Part shown: positions 15,233-22,792 of the stretch, piece after piece
Position numbering within the stretch: position 1 is the first letter of the stretch
How the letters are laid out: each line of letters begins with the position of its first letter
Assembly: GCA_002387725.1 (NCBI GenBank)
Contig: DGKK01000040.1
Location: 1 to 28,554, forward strand
Length of the DNA stretch: 28,554 nucleotides
Direction of reading: 5' to 3'
Origin: Nitrospirae bacterium UBA4572
Lineage (GTDB): Bacteria; Nitrospirota; Leptospirillia; Leptospirillales; Leptospirillaceae
Notes under the pieces: model-generated
Told to the model about the DNA's origin: nothing
Database searches by the model: none
The model's input: the letters and a program-made list of their open reading frames with translations, nothing else
Translations under genes and position numbers: made by a program

Positions 15233-16015
15233 ATGGTTCCATTTTTTCGGGGAAGGGCGCAGACCGCTCTTGTCGCCTATCTTGCCGGTTTGTCTTTCCT
15301 GATGGCTCCCTCCTTTTGCCGGGCCGATTCGGCACCGATTCTGGAAGTCTCCGGAGGGGAAATGGTCTTTTCTCAGCAGGCGGCCTTTTATGATGCGATG
15401 GTGGGAGGCCTCTTTCCTCTCTCCGGGGTCAAGGCGCTTTCCTCAGGCTCGGAGCCGGCATTTCTTCATGTCTTTGTGGCGGGAAACGTGATTGACTTCA
15501 ACCAGCCGGCAATCTCCCCAGACCAGTCCGTGAACGGCCTGACGCGTGAGTCCTACCTGGGAGGAGTGGGAGCCGTTGGGGTGCGAATCCCGGCCTCCTG
15601 GGGATTTTGGGAGGGAGACATCGGGGGGGCGTATTTCAATGTCGACGAAACATTGACCCCTGTCAGTGACGTCTCGGGGATCTACCTGCAGACCGAGCTT
15701 CTGCTGAACTCGTTGGGTCCGGGATCGCTGGACCTCTTCGGAAGTTACATCGGCAGCATCAATTATCTGTTGGGCGAAGGCCGCTATATGATGGATGCCG
15801 GAGAGCTTTTCCACCGGAAGGCCCTCTTTTATGCCGGTCCTGAGTTGATTGCTCAGGGAAATGACAGCTATGCGGCAGTGCAGTTTGGCGGGATTCTCTC
15901 CACGGAACTTCCGCTCCTGCATACAACATTCTCGCTGGAAGCGGGTGTGCTCAACTCGTCCGTTTGGCCGGGGATCGGGGGCTATGAAGGGGTGTCTTTC
16001 TACTATGCCTACTGA
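15233..16015 (+). CDS. Secreted protein, probable outer-membrane beta-barrel (BcsS-like?)
   Basis: Unknown 260-residue protein. The N-terminus carries a signal peptide (about 1-31, ending FCRADSA). The rest alternates short hydrophobic and Gly/Tyr-rich strands (GGVGAVGVRIPA, DLFGSYIGSINYLL, AVQFGGIL, EGVSFYYAY) and ends in aromatic residues, as outer-membrane barrels do. The order of strands and the late AGPELIAQGNDSY segment recall BcsS, a cellulose-synthesis accessory family, but the match is from memory and weak. ATG 15233 has GAGGAG (15221-15226) 6 nt upstream, so the start is firm; open reading upstream overlaps recN. No cellulose genes are nearby. Confidence 0.7.
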   Translation: MVPFFRGRAQTALVAYLAGLSFLMAPSFCRADSAPILEVSGGEMVFSQQAAFYDAMVGGLFPLSGVKALSSGSEPAFLHVFVAGNVIDFNQPAISPDQSVNGLTRESYLGGVGAVGVRIPASWGFWEGDIGGAYFNVDETLTPVSDVSGIYLQTELLLNSLGPGSLDLFGSYIGSINYLLGEGRYMMDAGELFHRKALFYAGPELIAQGNDSYAAVQFGGILSTELPLLHTTFSLEAGVLNSSVWPGIGGYEGVSFYYAY

Positions 16016-16023
16016 AAAGTCAA

Positions 16024-16076
16024 CGGAATAAAAAAGAATGGGCACCCCGTCTGCTTTAAAGGAAGGGAGTGCCCAT
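16024..16076 (-). terminator. Rho-independent terminator for the small proline-rich protein gene
   Basis: ATGGGCAC (16038-16045) and GTGCCCAT (16069-16076) form an 8-bp stem, extended by CCC/GGG after a one-base bulge. On the - strand it is followed by TTCTTTTTTATT. It lies between two convergent genes and serves the - strand gene at 16107-16547. Confidence 0.8.
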
Positions 16077-16106
16077 GATGAAGGACTGTCGAGAGGGGGC
16101 CTGGCC

Positions 16107-16547
16107 CTAGGGGGCCGGTATCGGGGCGGGTGCCGGGGCTCCCCCAGGAGGTGGTGGCGGTGGTGCTCCACCGGGAGGCGGTGGTGGTGGCGCCGCCGGG
16201 GTCGTGCCCGTCGCCACGCCGGAGACCATCTGACCGTGTTGTTTGGCAACGGCGGAGAGAGCCTGACCCGTCATCCCCGACCTGGCATCCTGAGAAATCG
16301 TCTGCCCTTGGGTAGAGGCGACTCCGGAGACCGTCTGCCCGAAGTTTGCCGGGGTCGGACTCATATGGGCCAGACCCATATTGGCGCCTCCTCCCGGATG
16401 GCCATGAATGGCGGCCGGATGGATGGGCGGGTGAACGGGGGGAGGGGCCCCCAGGGAGTGGGCCATGACGGGAGAGATTGCGGAAAGTGCCACAAAAATC
16501 CCGCCAGCAAGGACCCCGGCACTTTTGGCTCTTTTTCGTGTTTTCAT
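16107..16547 (-). CDS. Small secreted protein with GQxxSxxA repeats and proline-rich tail
   Basis: Unknown 146-residue exported protein. A signal peptide (1-29, ending SPVMA) is followed by a His/Pro region (about 33-52), four repeats of the form GQxxSxxA at 70-77, 81-88, 94-101 and 105-112 (spacing 11, 13, 11), and a proline-rich tail containing PPPPPPGGAP twice (120-139). The repeats could form an amphipathic helix with near-11-residue periodicity; the tail could span peptidoglycan or act as a spacer. An AAGGAGGA ribosome binding site precedes the ATG. A candidate promoter, a CRP/FNR-like palindrome and a terminator frame it as a single-gene unit. Function not recognised. Confidence 0.75.
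   Translation of the reverse strand: MKTRKRAKSAGVLAGGIFVALSAISPVMAHSLGAPPPVHPPIHPAAIHGHPGGGANMGLAHMSPTPANFGQTVSGVASTQGQTISQDARSGMTGQALSAVAKQHGQMVSGVATGTTPAAPPPPPPGGAPPPPPPGGAPAPAPIPAP
16131..16190. repeat. Two 30-bp tandem units encoding PPPPPPGGAP
   Basis: Two adjacent, slightly diverged 30-bp units encode identical decapeptides in the tail of the small secreted protein. Third-position differences between the units show that protein sequence rather than DNA is conserved. Such a repeat could vary in copy number between strains. Confidence 0.75.
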
Positions 16548-16591
16548 GAGAGTGTCCTCCTTGAGGTAGGATAGTCTTTGCTAATAATTCA

Positions 16592-16644
16592 AGCTTACCC
16601 TTTGGTTTGCGCGAACTCAAGAGAGAGTCAGTGACGTAAATCAC
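16592..16644 (-). promoter_or_regulatory. Candidate promoter with CRP/FNR-like site
   Basis: Read on the - strand, TTGAGT (16615-16620) and TAAGCT (16592-16597) are separated by 17 nt. Upstream lies GTGA-N6-TCAC (16631-16644), the core of a CRP/FNR-family palindrome, centred near -52 from the expected start. Longer arms GCGAACTC (16611-16618) and GAGTTCGC (16669-16676) also form an inverted repeat around this site. Confidence 0.4.
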
Positions 16645-16699
16645 CCAAGGAGTCACGATTATTTTTGAGAGTTCGCCCCCTCGCCTCTTCCGGGGCCAT

Positions 16700-19441
16700 T
16701 CACTGCCCCTCTAGGGCCTTCAGGATCTTTTGGACCCGATCCCCAAAGAGGGAGAGATCCCCCCTTTTCATGGCCTCTTCCGCTTCCCGTCCCAGCTGTT
16801 TCAATCGCCGCAGTCCCTTGTCGGGATGGCTCACCGATACCGGAGTTCCTGATCGTTCGAGCCCCGCCGGAGGGGCCCCTGAAAAGAGGGCCTCGAGGGC
16901 TGACGCCAGAGTTTTTTTCATGACGACCCGGTCACCCATGGAGACGATCACCCGCCTGAGCTCCGGGAGGGACCCTGGGCTGGTGGCCGCAAGATAGAGC
17001 GGCTCCACATAGAGGAGTGACTGGGCCACAGGGATGATGAGAAGCGTTCCCCGGACCACATGAGATCCTTGCTGGTTCCAGAGAGTCAGCTGTTTTGAAA
17101 TGGGGCCCTGCTGGTCAATCCGAGCTTCGATCTGGTTGGGACCATAAACGAGACGCTCCTTGGGGGAGCGGTAGATGCGAAGCTCCCCCATATGTCCCCG
17201 TTCCTGTCGCCCAACGAGCCAGGCGGAGAGATTGTCCCGATGGGCAGGGGTATAGGGAAGCATCATGACGTACTCTTCCTGAGTCTCTCCGGGAAGGCGC
17301 ATGACCATGTAGTAGGGAGCCAAAGGACGGTCATCCCGTGTGGCAAGAGACCAGAGGTCTTCACGATTGAAGAAGACCTGAGGGTCGGTCATGTGGTAGG
17401 CGGCCAGAATGCTGGCCTGGAGCGAGAAGAGTGCCGGGGGAAATCTCAGATGGGAGCCGACCTCTGCCGGAAGGTCGGAAAGAGGAGAAAAAAGTGTGGG
17501 AAAGCTTTTGCGATAGGCCTCAAGAATGGGGTCGGAGGGGTCGATGACATAAAAGTGCGCCATGCCGGTTTTTGGATCGATGAGGACCTTGACCGGATTT
17601 CTGATGTAGTTGACCTCCCCCTTCCACGAGGCCAGCGCCTTACTGTGGCCTCCCTGAAAGAGGCGTCTGATGTGAAAAAATCCTTTGGCGGCGGAAATGG
17701 CCGTGGCATTGGGGTAATGTCGTGAGGTGGTATAGGCGTCCATCATCCAGAGGAGTCGCCCCTGGGGGCCAATGATGGGAACCACATCCGGGTCGAGCGA
17801 GAGAAATGGCGCGAGCCTGTGAACGATGTCGAAGATATTCCGGTGAACCAGGATCCGGCTTTCCGGGGTAATGGCGCTGGAAAGAAAGATCTTGAGTGTG
17901 CCGTACTCGTACGAGTAGAGAAGCCGCCGCAAGGGGTCGGAGAGCCGAATTCCTCCCTTGGCATCGTAATGGTTGGAGATGTTCTGGCGCCCTTTGGGGT
18001 AGTCAAATTCCGGGATCCGGGTATTGACGATGGCGTAGGGTGACGCCTGATCACCATAGTAGATCCTCGAATGGAGGAGTGTGAGCGGCACGGAAGAGAC
18101 GGGCGGAATGTCCCGGAGCCAGAACTCGGGAAGCCCTTCGTTTGTGACGCGATTCACGGGGGACATGATCAGTCCGTGGCCATGGGTATAGGTCAGGTGC
18201 ACGTTGATCCAGTTGGGGCTCGGAAGGTTTGGGTAGGAGATCTCCCGGGGAGCCACGAGCACTTGCCGCAGGGAGCCGTCAAGCATGTAGCGGTCGGTGG
18301 CCAGAATGGGGAAGGTATAGTAGGTCCGGATCTGCTGGAGCTGACGGACCGTCGTCAACATCGGTCGGTGGTCCCAGAGCCGGATGTTCCGGATGGTGGC
18401 CATGTTGCGGGTGATGTCCTCCGATGTCAGGTCGGAGAGTGTGGCGATCCTTTCGGACCTTCCCCGGTCAACACCGAAGGCTTTGCGGGTGGCTTCGATG
18501 TTGTTTCCGATAAAGGGCTTCTCCTGGTTAAACTGATTCGGAAGAACCACGAATCGCGAAAGTCCCCAGGGGAAGATCAAAAGCCCTGCGACCCAAAGGG
18601 TTCCTGCCGTCATGGCCAATGATTTTGAGAGGATTTTTTTCTCCCGGAAGCTTTCCACGAGGAGTGCCAGAGCCAAAAGGGCCAACGTGCCGGCCAGAAG
18701 GGTTGAGACCGGGATCCGGGCATGGAGGTCGGTATAGGAGGCTCCGGAAAATCCCTGATGGCGTGAGAGGAGGGTTCGGGTTCGGGCCAGCAGGGCCTCG
18801 ATGGAGAGAACAAGGGAAATGCCAGCGAGGGCGTGAAGGAGGGGACGCAGAAGGCTCGGGTCGAAGCGGACAGTTCCTTCCCCCAAGAAGATACGTCGGG
18901 TCATCAGACCCATGATGGCTGCCAGAAAGGCTGCGATCAGGAAGGCTTCTAGGGTCAGGGAGACAATGTCGTCGTAGAGCGGAAGATGAAAGAGGTAAAA
19001 CGAGAGGGGGAGGTGGAGAATCGGATCTCTTTCCGGTGTGGCGGGAGCGTTGATGGCGGCCAGGAGCCTCAGGGCATTTCCCGTTCCGGAGTAGGGGAGT
19101 GCCAGAAAGAGCGAAAGCAGCAGAAGCGCCATCTCCGAGGCGCGGCGGACGAATGATGCCTCCAGTGTAAGCGGAGGCGGCCCTCCGGGGATATGGCGGC
19201 CCAGAGTGATCCCCGGCGTTCCCCGAAGAAGTGGACGCAGAATGAGAGAGAAAATGAGAAAAAAGAGAAGGAAGGCGCCGCCAAAAATCTCCCCGCGGAC
19301 CTCGAGGAGCTTCATGTAGACGGCGGTCTGATGGTTGGAGGAGAACCAGAGGAGACGGGCCCACAGATCAAGGAGCCCTTGCCCCCCGAAGTAAAGGGCG
19401 GTGACGAAGACGAGGGCCACAAGGGGCCACTTCTGACGCAT
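16700..19441 (-). CDS. UPF0182 family membrane protein
   Basis: The 913-residue protein has the UPF0182 (COG1615) layout: seven predicted membrane segments in the N-terminal third (about 5-26, 51-70, 101-118, 157-180, 199-219, 244-264, 273-291) and a large extracytoplasmic domain. The family motif after the last segment is present (PNQFNQEKPFIGNNIEATRKAFG is the region at 301-323). Its function is unknown in any organism as far as I recall. ATG 19441 follows AGGAG with a 7-nt gap; the frame is open 54 residues upstream, but that overlaps the decarboxylase gene. It lies 83 nt after that gene on the same strand and is probably the last member of the polyamine cluster. Confidence 0.88.
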   Translation of the reverse strand: MRQKWPLVALVFVTALYFGGQGLLDLWARLLWFSSNHQTAVYMKLLEVRGEIFGGAFLLFFLIFSLILRPLLRGTPGITLGRHIPGGPPPLTLEASFVRRASEMALLLLSLFLALPYSGTGNALRLLAAINAPATPERDPILHLPLSFYLFHLPLYDDIVSLTLEAFLIAAFLAAIMGLMTRRIFLGEGTVRFDPSLLRPLLHALAGISLVLSIEALLARTRTLLSRHQGFSGASYTDLHARIPVSTLLAGTLALLALALLVESFREKKILSKSLAMTAGTLWVAGLLIFPWGLSRFVVLPNQFNQEKPFIGNNIEATRKAFGVDRGRSERIATLSDLTSEDITRNMATIRNIRLWDHRPMLTTVRQLQQIRTYYTFPILATDRYMLDGSLRQVLVAPREISYPNLPSPNWINVHLTYTHGHGLIMSPVNRVTNEGLPEFWLRDIPPVSSVPLTLLHSRIYYGDQASPYAIVNTRIPEFDYPKGRQNISNHYDAKGGIRLSDPLRRLLYSYEYGTLKIFLSSAITPESRILVHRNIFDIVHRLAPFLSLDPDVVPIIGPQGRLLWMMDAYTTSRHYPNATAISAAKGFFHIRRLFQGGHSKALASWKGEVNYIRNPVKVLIDPKTGMAHFYVIDPSDPILEAYRKSFPTLFSPLSDLPAEVGSHLRFPPALFSLQASILAAYHMTDPQVFFNREDLWSLATRDDRPLAPYYMVMRLPGETQEEYVMMLPYTPAHRDNLSAWLVGRQERGHMGELRIYRSPKERLVYGPNQIEARIDQQGPISKQLTLWNQQGSHVVRGTLLIIPVAQSLLYVEPLYLAATSPGSLPELRRVIVSMGDRVVMKKTLASALEALFSGAPPAGLERSGTPVSVSHPDKGLRRLKQLGREAEEAMKRGDLSLFGDRVQKILKALEGQ

Positions 19442-19524
19442 GATGAACTCCTGGGCGAAAGGAAAGGCTGTTTCTTTATTCTCCTCGCTCTGAAGGTTCC
19501 CTGCAATGGGGAGGGGAAAGGAGG

Positions 19525-20982
19525 TTAGTTCCGGACGACCGTAATCAGACGATTGGTCATGTCGAGGCCGTCCATGGTCGCCCCCGAGTCCCGGAAGCGG
19601 CACAGTGTGTCAATGACCGTCGGGGTGATCTCTTCCCCGGGAAGGAGAAGAGGGACCCCGGGGGGGTAGACCGTGACAATGTCCGCGGCGATTCTTCCCG
19701 ATGAGGACTCAAGGGGAAGAGTCTCATGAGGGGCGAAGAATGCCTCCCGCGGGGTCATCCGGAGCAGATTGTCGAAAAAGACCATGGAGGGAACGGGGGG
19801 CCGTTGGGAGAGGCTTCGATTTTCTGCAGAGAGGGTCCGGAGGGCGGAGACAAGTCGTTCGAGATCGCCCCGATGGTCACCGATGCTCACGATGATCAGC
19901 ACATGGTCGATATCGGCCATCTCCACCTGGATTCCGAACTCGAGGTTCAGTCGCTGGGAGATCTGGTAGCCTGTGACGCCCCACCCGCGGACATCAATGG
20001 TAAGCTTTGTCTCGTCGAGGTCGTTTTCTCCGGCTGACAGGGCCTTGATCTCGCTTCGGTTGGCGCACTTGAGTCCAGGGATTTCCCGAATTTTAAGTCG
20101 GGCCCATCGAGCCAGCTCCAGGGCTCGCCCCAGAAGCTTGGTTCCCTCTGTTGCCATCTGCATGCGCGCCAGGTCGAGCGAGGCCATCAGGATGTAGGAG
20201 GGGCTGGTGGTCTGAAGATAGCGAAGAACGCTTGACAGCCTGGCGATGTCGATGCGCTCTGCCCGGGCATGGAGCATGGAGGCCTGGGTCATCCCTCCGA
20301 TGATCTTGTGGGTTGATTGGACCGCCAGGTCGATTCCGGCGGCCATGCCTGACGAGGGAAGCTCCGGGTGGAAGTGCAGGTGGGGGCCATGGGCCTCATC
20401 GAGAAGGACCCGCACTCCCCGGGAGTGGGCGGCTTCCGCCACCTTGGCCAGATCCACCGTCACGCCGTAGTAGTTGGGGGAAGTGAGGTAGAGAGTCCGG
20501 ATCTCCGGATGGGCGTCAAGACTTTCAAGAATGTCCGCCGTTCCGTAATTGAGGGGAAACGAGGCATTGTGTCCCGAGCGAAACGGAATGAAGACGGGGC
20601 GGCACCCGGTCATGACCATGCCCGAGATCACGGACTTGTGGACATTCCGGGTCACAAGGACAGGCTCGTCGGGAGAGAGTGTGGCCACGATCATGGCTTG
20701 GTTTCCCCCGGAGGTTCCGTTGACAAGAAAATAGGACTGGTCAGCTCCATAAATCTCGGCGGCCAGCTCCTGGGACTCCTTGATCACTCCGCGGGGCTTC
20801 TGAAGGGAGTCCACCTCGTCGAGGCATGTCAGGTCGATGGAAAAGACGCGGGGCCCGACAAATTTCCGAAAGCGCGTGGAAATTCCCTTTCCGCTCTTGT
20901 GGCCGGGAGTATGGAAGGAGACCTTTCGGCTTTCCGCAAGGGCAACCATTGCGTCGAAAAGAGGGGTTTTGCTTTGGTCCAT
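19525..20982 (-). CDS. speA: PLP-dependent arginine/lysine/ornithine decarboxylase, probably arginine
   Basis: Fold-type I decarboxylase of the Orn/Lys/Arg group, about the size (485 residues) of the B. subtilis arginine decarboxylase. It shows HTPGHKSGKG near residue 24, NGTSGGNQA (88-96), the cofactor motif LLDEAHGPH (193-201, D195) and the PLP lysine K226 in STHKIIGG, then a small C-terminal domain. It would convert arginine to agmatine. The substrate is inferred from the adjacent speD and speE; lysine or ornithine cannot be excluded from sequence alone. The ATG is 15 nt after the speE stop and has no good ribosome binding site, suggesting coupling. Confidence 0.87.
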   Translation of the reverse strand: MDQSKTPLFDAMVALAESRKVSFHTPGHKSGKGISTRFRKFVGPRVFSIDLTCLDEVDSLQKPRGVIKESQELAAEIYGADQSYFLVNGTSGGNQAMIVATLSPDEPVLVTRNVHKSVISGMVMTGCRPVFIPFRSGHNASFPLNYGTADILESLDAHPEIRTLYLTSPNYYGVTVDLAKVAEAAHSRGVRVLLDEAHGPHLHFHPELPSSGMAAGIDLAVQSTHKIIGGMTQASMLHARAERIDIARLSSVLRYLQTTSPSYILMASLDLARMQMATEGTKLLGRALELARWARLKIREIPGLKCANRSEIKALSAGENDLDETKLTIDVRGWGVTGYQISQRLNLEFGIQVEMADIDHVLIIVSIGDHRGDLERLVSALRTLSAENRSLSQRPPVPSMVFFDNLLRMTPREAFFAPHETLPLESSSGRIAADIVTVYPPGVPLLLPGEEITPTVIDTLCRFRDSGATMDGLDMTNRLITVVRN

Positions 20983-20997
20983 GGAGAGTCGGATCGC

Positions 20998-21918
20998 CTA
21001 GTGGTAGGTGAAGATGGGGTGGTTGTCCTCAATGATGAGGTTGGCGCTGTCGAGTCCCGCACGGATATGTCGGGGAAGCCCAAAAATTCCCTGATGGGCC
21101 AGTCCGTCATAGAAGCGCAGATCCGAGAGTCCTCGCTCGGCCAGAACCCGGTCGACGACCTCACGGCTCATGGAGAGGGGGTCGACACCTTTTGATGCCA
21201 GGGTAAATCCCCAAGGCAGGCCAAAGGAGGGAATGTTGACCGAAAATCCCCGGACGGTGGGAAAGGCCGTTCTCATCGTCTGGTAGACGGAAGAGAAGGC
21301 AAGGAGAAAGGGATGGGCGGCCGAACCGGCCTGAACCGAAATCGTTCCGCCAGGCGAGAGGTGGTCGCAGGCGATCTTGTAAAACTCCCGGGTATAGAGA
21401 AGGTAGGCGGGACCTTCCTCCACCGGCTCCGAGAGATCGGTGATGATGACGTCAAAGATTTCCTTTGACTCTTCGAGATACTTTCGGGCATCGGTGGAGA
21501 TGACCTCGGCCCGCGGATCGTCGAAGGCTCCCTGGTGCCACTCGGGAAGATGTTCCCGAGAGAGGGAGATGACCTGATCGTCGATATCCACCATGACGGC
21601 CCGCTCGACGGTGGGGTGGCGGAGGGCCTCCCGGAGGGTGGCTCCTTCCCCCCCTCCCACGATAAACACCGAACGCGGGGCAGGATGGGCGATCATTGCC
21701 GGGTGGACCAGTGCCTCGTGGTAGATGAACTCGTCCTCCTGGGTCGACTGCATCTTCTCGTCGAGTGCCAACGCCTTTCCGTAGACATTGGTCTTCAGGA
21801 TGTCGACCTTCTGGAACTGGGTTTGCCGGGAGACGATGATGCCGTCAATCCCGTGCATGTGACCCAGGGACGGGGCCGCGTACTCAATATACCACTTGGA
21901 GGCTCTCGCTTGGCTCAT
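20998..21918 (-). CDS. speE: Aminopropyltransferase (SpeE family, Thermus/thermospermine-synthase-like)
   Basis: Transfers aminopropyl groups from decarboxylated AdoMet to a polyamine acceptor. The 306 residues carry the N-terminal beta domain (QSTQEDEFIYHEALVHPAM) and a Rossmann methyltransferase-like fold. The nucleotide loop is GGGEGATLREAL (88-99) instead of the GGGDGG of ordinary spermidine synthase, and the acceptor-site motif is DLSEP (161-165) where spermidine synthases have DSSDP. From memory, both resemble T. thermophilus SpeE and plant ACL5. The acceptor may therefore be agmatine or spermidine rather than putrescine. ATG 21918 lies inside the end of speD (35-nt overlap) with AAAGGAA upstream. 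Confidence 0.88.
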   Translation of the reverse strand: MSQARASKWYIEYAAPSLGHMHGIDGIIVSRQTQFQKVDILKTNVYGKALALDEKMQSTQEDEFIYHEALVHPAMIAHPAPRSVFIVGGGEGATLREALRHPTVERAVMVDIDDQVISLSREHLPEWHQGAFDDPRAEVISTDARKYLEESKEIFDVIITDLSEPVEEGPAYLLYTREFYKIACDHLSPGGTISVQAGSAAHPFLLAFSSVYQTMRTAFPTVRGFSVNIPSFGLPWGFTLASKGVDPLSMSREVVDRVLAERGLSDLRFYDGLAHQGIFGLPRHIRAGLDSANLIIEDNHPIFTYH

Positions 21919-22363
21919 CCGATTCGATTCCTTTCCCCTGGTTGTCGGAACTGTTTCCGGAGAGAGAGGGATTGGCCTCTCCTTCGATCTTGTGGGCAAT
22001 CTTTTCGTTGGAGATTCCGATGATTCCCCGTTTGATCTCGTGGATGCTGGGATTGTGGGACTGGAAGGCCCGGGCAAGATGGATGGCGGCCACTTCAGGC
22101 TGAAGGGTGTCGCCGCAGGTAAAGACGTCGACCGCCGCATAGCGATATTCGGGCCAGGTGTGAATGGCAAGATGGGATTCCGCGATGACGACAACCCCAC
22201 TGACCCCGAAGGGGCTGAAGTGGTGGAACTTGTCATCGACGATGGTGGCCTTGGCCGCCAGGGCGGCTTCGATCATGGCGTTACGGACGAAATCGGGATC
22301 GGAAAGGGATTCGGACTGACAGTCCTTCAATTCGACGAGAAGCTGTGTTCCCAAAGCGTGCAC
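21884..22363 (-). CDS. speD: S-adenosylmethionine decarboxylase proenzyme (SpeD/SpeH type)
   Basis: Pyruvoyl enzyme that makes decarboxylated AdoMet, the aminopropyl donor. Self-cleavage should occur at E62-S63 in AESHLAIHTWPEY, with H68 and C83 as partner residues; this numbering is the same as in the Thermotoga enzyme as I recall it. The core ends near residue 125. It is followed by about 35 extra Ser/Asn/Glu-rich residues, which overlap the speE start. The start is GTG 22363 with AGGGGT 6 nt upstream. It is the first enzyme gene of the speD-speE-speA-UPF0182 cluster, behind a leader of about 300 nt. Confidence 0.93.
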   Translation of the reverse strand: MHALGTQLLVELKDCQSESLSDPDFVRNAMIEAALAAKATIVDDKFHHFSPFGVSGVVVIAESHLAIHTWPEYRYAAVDVFTCGDTLQPEVAAIHLARAFQSHNPSIHEIKRGIIGISNEKIAHKIEGEANPSLSGNSSDNQGKGIESDEPSESLQVVY

Positions 22364-22667
22364 TCGGCACCCCCTGTCGTGAGGTCGTTAGGTCAACCCG
22401 AAGCCTTTTGGCCAGACATGCCAAAGGCCGGGATCGGTTGCAGTCAAGGTACGGTGTTCATTCCTCCACGGACGGAAGGCCAAGGTGGCGCCTCCAGTCG
22501 TGAGTATTTCGGGGGAAGTCACGACAACGCTCCTTTGTTGCAGGGAAAGCCAACAGGAAGCCCGATGGGACACGGTCTTTTTCGGGTGCTCCGGTCGGTC
22601 TTGCAGGACCATACTTTCTGCCATTCCTTGTTATTGTCAGGGCAGAGCAGGTTCCCGGTCAACAATC
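22364..22667 (-). other. Long 5' leader of the polyamine cluster
   Basis: About 300 nt separate the predicted transcription start from speD. The leader holds the small ORF above, a hairpin of GCCTTTTGGC (22403-22412) and GCCAAAGGC (22420-22428) near the speD start, and other short inverted repeats. I recognise no known riboswitch class, and there is no T-run suggesting a leader terminator. Confidence 0.5.
22388..22624 (-). CDS. Possible small ORF in the speD leader
   Basis: A 78-codon frame lies wholly in the transcribed leader and ends 24 nt before speD. The predicted peptide (MAESMVLQDRPEHPKK...) is not recognised and has no signal peptide or membrane segment. The AAGGA sequence abuts the first ATG and is 12 nt from a second ATG (22612), so neither start has ideal spacing. 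It could be a regulatory upstream ORF, a small protein or chance. Confidence 0.2.
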   Translation of the reverse strand: MAESMVLQDRPEHPKKTVSHRASCWLSLQQRSVVVTSPEILTTGGATLAFRPWRNEHRTLTATDPGLWHVWPKGFGLT

Positions 22668-22673
22668 GGTCAG

Positions 22674-22701
22674 AATATACACGATTTTTTAGGGATTGCA
22701 A
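22674..22701 (-). promoter_or_regulatory. Promoter of the speD-speE-speA-UPF0182 cluster
   Basis: On the - strand, TTGCAA (22696-22701) and TATATT (22674-22679) are separated by 16 nt in the most AT-rich stretch of the region. Expected start near 22667. The next gene upstream on the same strand ends at 22793 with a hairpin between, so an independent promoter is expected here. Confidence 0.6.
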
Positions 22702-22741
22702 GCAATATTTTTATCTTTTGTTTTACAGTGTTTAAGTTGGG

Positions 22742-22765
22742 TCCGGGGAGGGGCTCCTCCCCGGA
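22742..22765 (-). terminator. Strong hairpin downstream of the secreted protein gene
   Basis: TCCGGGGAGG (22742-22751) and CCTCCCCGGA (22756-22765) form a perfect 10-bp stem with a 4-nt loop, 27 nt after the stop of the - strand gene. The - strand sequence after it (CCCAACTT) lacks a U-run, so it may be a weak terminator or a 3'-end stabiliser. Confidence 0.5.
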
Positions 22766-22792
22766 GTGCCAAGGCGGTTCTTCAGTGCGGGA

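Noticed and set aside
16131..16190. Tandem repeat as a possible CRISPR or mobile-element trace
   Set aside because: Only two units, no spacers, in frame within a coding sequence; it encodes PPPPPPGGAP.
16038..16574. A 178-codon + strand frame opposite the small proline-rich protein
   Set aside because: It is Arg/Gly-rich as expected from antisense of proline codons. The - strand has the signal peptide, ribosome binding site, promoter and terminator.
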